A DNA stretch of 64,000 nt from Thermoplasmatales archaeon SW_10_69_26 (GTDB taxonomy: Archaea > Thermoplasmatota > SW-10-69-26), in NCBI GenBank assembly GCA_003009755.1, contig PXUB01000001.1:62001-126000 (forward strand). The letters are read 5' to 3'. Positions within the stretch are counted from its first letter, which is position 1. Every line of letters begins with the position of its first letter. Below the pieces are notes generated by a model that made no database searches, had not been told where the DNA came from, and worked only from the letters and a program-made list of their open reading frames with translations. Shown here piece after piece: positions 60,954 through 64,000 of this stretch. The position numbers and the translations under genes were made by a program.

Positions 60954-61009
60954 ACCCGAGTGGTCGCCTCGAGAGGGCGAAATGATTGGCCGGACTACAC
61001 CACGGGACC
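60935..61009 (-). tRNA. tRNA-Glu (CTC), integration target
   Basis: Acceptor GGTCCCG/CGGGACC, discriminator A; T arm TCGGG-TTCAAAT-CCCGA; anticodon stem TCGCC/GGCGA with loop CTCTCGA (anticodon CTC). No intron. Its 3' end is shared with the end of the recombinase gene and copied at 45702, 52140, 52242, 52468 and 52569. Confidence 0.93.
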
Positions 61010-61204
61010 GTTCCGGCTTGCGCCGTGAGCCCAGCAACCCCATCAGCATCAAAAAGGTTGCGGGCGGCGCTTGCGACGCCTTGTCGCATCCGCCTTCCCC
61101 CTCGATCCACGCTCTCGGCTGGAGCCGCTGCTCTTCGCGTTCTTCCTGCACGAAACCTTGACCAAGCCCCACGTAGTGACCCCGCCGCCGCTTACGTGCG
61201 GGCT

Positions 61205-61683
61205 GCGGGGGTAGCCTAGCCAGGTCATTCGAACGGATCGGAGATCCGTCCTCTCCCGGGATCCGCGCGAGTCGCCGTCGGTTCCCGGGATTCGCACGGA
61301 CCTCGCACCGTCGTCGGTTCGTACTCGCCCGAGAAGGCAAGCTTCTCGGGCATCCGTACGGCCAAGGCCGTACTCGCTCGGAACCGAAACACGGTTCCTC
61401 GCGGAAACCTTGACCTGGAGGCGACCTCCATCGGCACAAGTCTGCGGAGGTAGCCTAGCCAGGTCATTCGTACGAACCGTTCATCCCTGCCGGTTCGTAC
61501 TCGCCCGAGAAGGCAAGCTTCTCGGACAGGAAACCTTGACCTGGCAGGCTCCCTCATTGCCACGAGGTCTGCGGAGGTAGCCTAGCCAGGTCATTCGCAC
61601 GAACCGCGCGATCGCTACCGGTTCGTACTCGCCCGAGAAGACGAGCTTCTCGGGCAGGAAACCTTGACCTGGAAGCTACCTCC
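61205..61683. repeat. Array of tRNA-Ser 5'-half copies, direct and inverted, around hairpins
   Basis: GCGGAGGTAGCCTAGCCAGGTC, the first 22 bases of tRNA-Ser(TGA), recurs at 61205 (two mismatches), 61444 and 61571. Each copy is followed by ATTCG, one or more hairpins (ACGAACCG...CGGTTCGT; CCCGAGAA...TTCTCGGG), then an inverted version of the same tRNA piece (CCTTGACCTGG..., at 61408, 61534 and 61662). Three modules of 115-225 bp therefore lead up to the intact tRNA at 61698. Within 61010-61204 nothing is recognised. Confidence 0.75.
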
Positions 61684-61697
61684 ATCCCACGGTATCC

Positions 61698-61781
61698 GCG
61701 GAGGTAGCCTAGCCAGGTCAAGGCGCCGGTCTTGAAAACCGGTGGGCCTAGCCCACGGGAGTTCAAATCTCCCCCTCCGCG
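61698..61781 (+). tRNA. tRNA-Ser (TGA)
   Basis: Acceptor GCGGAGG/CCTCCGC, discriminator G; anticodon stem CCGGT/ACCGG with loop CTTGAAA (anticodon TGA); long variable arm GTGGGCCTAGCCCAC; T loop TTCAAAT. An intact class II tRNA lying in the middle of its own fragment array. Confidence 0.93.
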
Positions 61782-61786
61782 CTTCT

Positions 61787-61985
61787 CCAGGGCAAGGCGC
61801 CGGTCCCGCAGGACGCCCGTCAGGGCGTCCGAGGTGCGGACGAACCGACGATTGGAGGGTTCGTCCAGCATTGAAAACCGGTGGGCTTAGCCCACGGGAG
61901 TTCGAATTCCGGGACCGAGCCTGCCGGCGCCTCGGCCCCGCAAGAGCACGGATCTGTGATCCGTGCGAATCTCCCCCTCCGCGCT
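61787..61985 (+). pseudogene. tRNA-Ser pseudogene interrupted by two palindromic insertions
   Basis: The pieces CCAGGGCAAGGCGCCGGTC (61787-61805), TTGAAAACCGG through GTTCGAAT (61871-61907) and GAATCTCCCCCTCCGCGCT (61967-61985) reconstruct tRNA-Ser(TGA) from the D arm to the 3' end. The first insertion (65 bp) splits the anticodon loop, the second (59 bp) the T loop. Both consist of paired hairpins: GGACGCCCGTCAGGGCGTCC and GGACGAACC...GGTTCGTCC; CCGAG...CTCGG and GCACGGATCTGTGATCCGTGC. The 5' acceptor half is missing, so it cannot be a functional tRNA. Confidence 0.7.
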
Positions 61986-62028
61986 TCTCTTCCCCGACGA
62001 GCCATCTGGCTCTCCAGCCCCCACCCCT

Positions 62029-63553
62029 TCACAACCGCCGTTCGCCCAACCCGTCGACTGCCGGGCCATCAACGACCTCACCTTCGGGCCCGAAGCGGGA
62101 GCCGTGGCACGGTCAGTCGAAGGTCTCGTCGCTGGCGTTCCACTCGACCTCGCAGCCCATGTGTGTACAGATGGCGCTGTTGGCGTGGAGGCCGCCCTCC
62201 TCGTCGCGGTAGGCGGCGACGGGTTCGCCTTCGTAGCGGATGATCTCGCCTTCCCTGGGCTCGAGGTCGATCTCGGTGGCTTTGCCGTAGCGGCGGATGC
62301 GGTCCGCGACGAACTCCTTGGCGGCGTGGGCGTTGTGGGAGAGGACCGAGCTGAGCGAGGTCCCCTGGGCGGGCGGGGTCGAAGGCGGCCAGCTCCTCGG
62401 GCGGGTCGGCAGGGCCTCGGCCAGCATGCGGCCGGCGGCGATCCCGTTCGTCATGCCCCAGCCACCGAACCCCGTCGCGGCGTAGACGTTGTCGGCGCCG
62501 GGACCGACGGGCCCGACGAAGGGCATCTCGTCCAGGGAGACGAAGTCCTGGGTGGACCAGCGGTACTCGATGGTGTCGACGTCGAAGCGCTGGCGGACGG
62601 TCTGTTCGAGCTGCTCGTAGCGGTCGGCTTCGTCGGCTTCGCCGGTCCGGTGGTTCTGCCCGGTGAACAGGACCAACTCCTCCTGGCGGCCGGCTCGCGG
62701 GCGGATCGAGAAGATCGGGGAGGCGTCGTGGTAGTGCGTGCCCTCGGGTTCCTCGCCGTTCAGGCGCGCGGCGAGCACGTAGGATTTCGTCGGGTCGCAC
62801 GCGCGCGAAGTAGCCGGCGCGGTCGACGATCGGGAAGTGCGTGGCGAGGACGACCTGGTCGGCGGTGACCTCGTGGGATTCGGTCTCGATGCGGCAGGGG
62901 TCGCCCTCGTGGACGTCCTTGACGCGGGCTCGCCCGTGCACGGCGTTGGCGCCACCGTTGAGGGCCTCGGCGAGGGCCAGCAGGTAGCGGCGGGGATGGA
63001 ACAGCGCCTGGTCGTCGAAGCGGACGGCTCCCGCGACGTCGACGGGCACTGGCACGTCGTCGACGAAGCGGGCGGGCAGGCCCAGCTCCTGGGCGGCCTC
63101 GACCTCGGCGTGGATCTCGTCGACGCGGTCCTCGTCCTCGACGTAGGTGTAGGCGGGGGCTCGATGGAAGTTGCACGCGACGCCGTCGGTCTCGACGCGG
63201 TCGGCGACGACCTCGATCGCGGCCTCGTTGGCGTCGGCGCAGCGTTGGGCCCTCGTCGGCCCGTGGCGATCGAGCAGCGTGTCGTAGATGAGGCCGTGCT
63301 GGCTCGTGAGCTTGGCGGTCGTGTGGCCGGTGACGCCTTCGAGGATGCGGTTGGCCTCGAGCAGGGCGACGTTGTGGCCGGCCTCGCTGAGCTCGTCGGC
63401 GGCCACGATGCCGGCGACGCCAGCGCCGACGATCGCGGTGTCGACGGCAATGTCGCCGGGGAGGACGGGCGCCCTCGTGCTGGAGGTCTCCTCGATCCAC
63501 AGGGACTCGTGCTCGCTGGGCAGGGTCGCCAGCTTTTCGGGGGCGCGCGCCAT
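62029..63553 (-). pseudogene. DadA-type FAD oxidoreductase with C-terminal Rieske domain, broken
   Basis: From ATG 63553: FAD-binding VDTAIVGAGVAGIVAADEL, then VALLEANRILEGVTGHTTAK, as in DadA-Rieske proteins. Frame breaks occur near 62800 (one extra base in a CG run before CDPTKSYVLAARL) and around 62370-62430, where ADPPEELAAFDPARPGDL lies in a different frame from its flanks. The Rieske domain has box 1 CTHMGC; box 2 reads D-stop-P-C-H-G-S-R-F, a TGA in place of the first box-2 cysteine, an iron ligand. Read through, it continues GPEGEVVDGPAVDGLGERRL and a stop at 62029. Either a pseudogene or a region of sequencing errors. Confidence 0.75.
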
Positions 63554-63698
63554 GGTTCGCCTGGACCTCGGGGCTCGGGGAGGGAGCCCAGGGGTAAGCG
63601 AGGTGTCCAGCGCGGCCTGACCGCAGGCAACGGAGCCTTGGTCGCCAAGCGCGGGCGAGCCCGAAGGCCCTTGACAACCGTCGGGCCTGCCGGGATCG

Positions 63699-63977
63699 AT
63701 GCACGCCGAGTTCCTCGCACGCCGGGAAGAGGGTTGGACGTGGTTGGACGATCGCGTGCCGGTCGAGGCGGCCTTCGACGAGGTTGGCGCAGCGGTGGAC
63801 GCCGGGATCGAGGCGATGGAGGTCGAGGTCGAGGAGGATCGGCTCAGCCGGCAGGAGGCGGCCGAGCTGGCGGCCGATGCTCGCTTCGAGCTGGGCAGCA
63901 ACGAGCACCATCTCGGCGGGCAGGACTCGGCCGCGATCGAGGCGTTGGCAGCCTTCGAGGACGAGCTGCGGGCCTGA
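63699..63977 (+). CDS. Small acidic hypothetical protein
   Basis: 92 residues: FLARREEGWTWLDDRVPVEA, AFDEVGAAVDAGIEAMEVEV, ALAAFEDELRA. Helical and very acidic, without a known domain. ATG at 63699; divergent from the broken DadA-Rieske gene. Confidence 0.55.
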   Translation: MHAEFLARREEGWTWLDDRVPVEAAFDEVGAAVDAGIEAMEVEVEEDRLSRQEAAELAADARFELGSNEHHLGGQDSAAIEALAAFEDELRA

Positions 63978-64000
63978 CTCCACGGCCGGACGTGATCGGG

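Larger units (their letters stand above)
52569..61009. mobile_element. Integrated plasmid- or virus-like element at tRNA-Glu
   Basis: The segment runs from the last tRNA-Glu 3'-end copy (52569) to the tRNA itself. It encodes an HUH replication protein, a zinc-ribbon miniprotein, three unknown proteins, a methyltransferase with a nuclease-like partner, a winged-helix zinc protein and a tyrosine recombinase. GC and GC3 are visibly lower in 54.3-59.6 kb (frequent ATA, AGA, TTC/TTT) than in the core genes. No capsid or terminase is visible, so an integrative plasmid is the simplest reading. The recombinase is frameshifted, so the element may be immobile. Confidence 0.7.

Noticed and set aside
61049-61871. 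Repeated short minus-strand peptides of the MTWLGYLRR type
   Set aside because: They arise from the reverse strand of the tRNA-Ser 5'-half repeats; the sequence identity is explained by the RNA gene fragments, not by coding.
61205-61985. CRISPR array
   Set aside because: Repeats are unevenly spaced, clearly tRNA-derived, alternate in orientation, and the spacers are palindromic and partly shared; no cas genes nearby.

Overview
The window is a 64 kb piece of a GC-rich archaeal chromosome. The archaeal assignment rests on a PCNA sliding clamp, transcript-cleavage factor TFS, a Nop5-fibrillarin pair, an archaeal PolB2-type polymerase, an intron-containing tRNA-Tyr, and TATA-like boxes about 27-30 bp upstream of near-leaderless starts. 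Most proteins are strongly acidic and many are secreted with a C-terminal membrane anchor or a lipobox. This points to a euryarchaeon of the haloarchaeal or Thermoplasmatota type, possibly halophilic; I cannot place it more precisely. A quinone-type dihydroorotate dehydrogenase and NADP-type isocitrate dehydrogenase fit a respiratory heterotroph.

Layout. 1-9.7 kb: MFS transporter (cut by the window edge), TFS, alpha/beta hydrolase, PCNA, then secreted proteins (ceramidase-like, PHP/CehA-like, FN3 surface protein, NosD-like beta-helix). 9.8-16.2 kb: HEPN-MNT module, a decayed patch, an operon of RadA-like protein, small helical protein and PolB2 polymerase with altered catalytic motifs, then a second NosD-like protein sharing promoter and signal peptide with the first. 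16.8-25 kb: beta-barrel protein, ProA-like protein without the catalytic Cys, PrsW-type protease, BNR lipoprotein, DUF2339 membrane protein, icd, FMN reductase. 25-31.8 kb: repeat-laden tRNA-Tyr, HPt and receiver proteins, purF, ACT protein, cystathionine gamma-synthase/lyase family enzyme, sugar isomerase-like protein. 31.9-43.9 kb: secreted proteins, hexapeptide acyltransferase, PHP phosphoesterase, sugar epimerase, fibrillarin and Nop5, pyrD, Lrp-type domain, BFN nuclease, tRNA-Ser(GGA), SMR transporter.

45.6-61 kb is accessory DNA stacked on tRNA-Glu(CTC). A newer element (about 52.6-60.95 kb) carries an HUH Rep, a zinc-ribbon miniprotein, three unknown genes, a DNA methyltransferase with a PD-(D/E)xK-type partner, a winged-helix zinc protein, and a frameshifted tyrosine recombinase whose 3' end overlaps the tRNA. 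Copies of the tRNA-Glu 3' end at 45.7 and 52.1-52.6 kb mark older insertions; the DNA between them holds a MNT-HEPN module, a broken winged-helix regulator with candidate operators, and lower-GC secreted proteins. 61-64 kb: a tRNA-Ser(TGA) embedded in tRNA fragments and palindromes, a DadA-Rieske gene broken by frameshifts and an in-frame TGA, and one small hypothetical gene.

The most distinctive signals are (i) short palindromic modules nested among direct and inverted tRNA fragments at three tRNA loci, (ii) the PolB2/RadA-like operon, and (iii) the tRNA-Glu-targeted element with an unrecognised gene set beside its restriction-modification-like pair.
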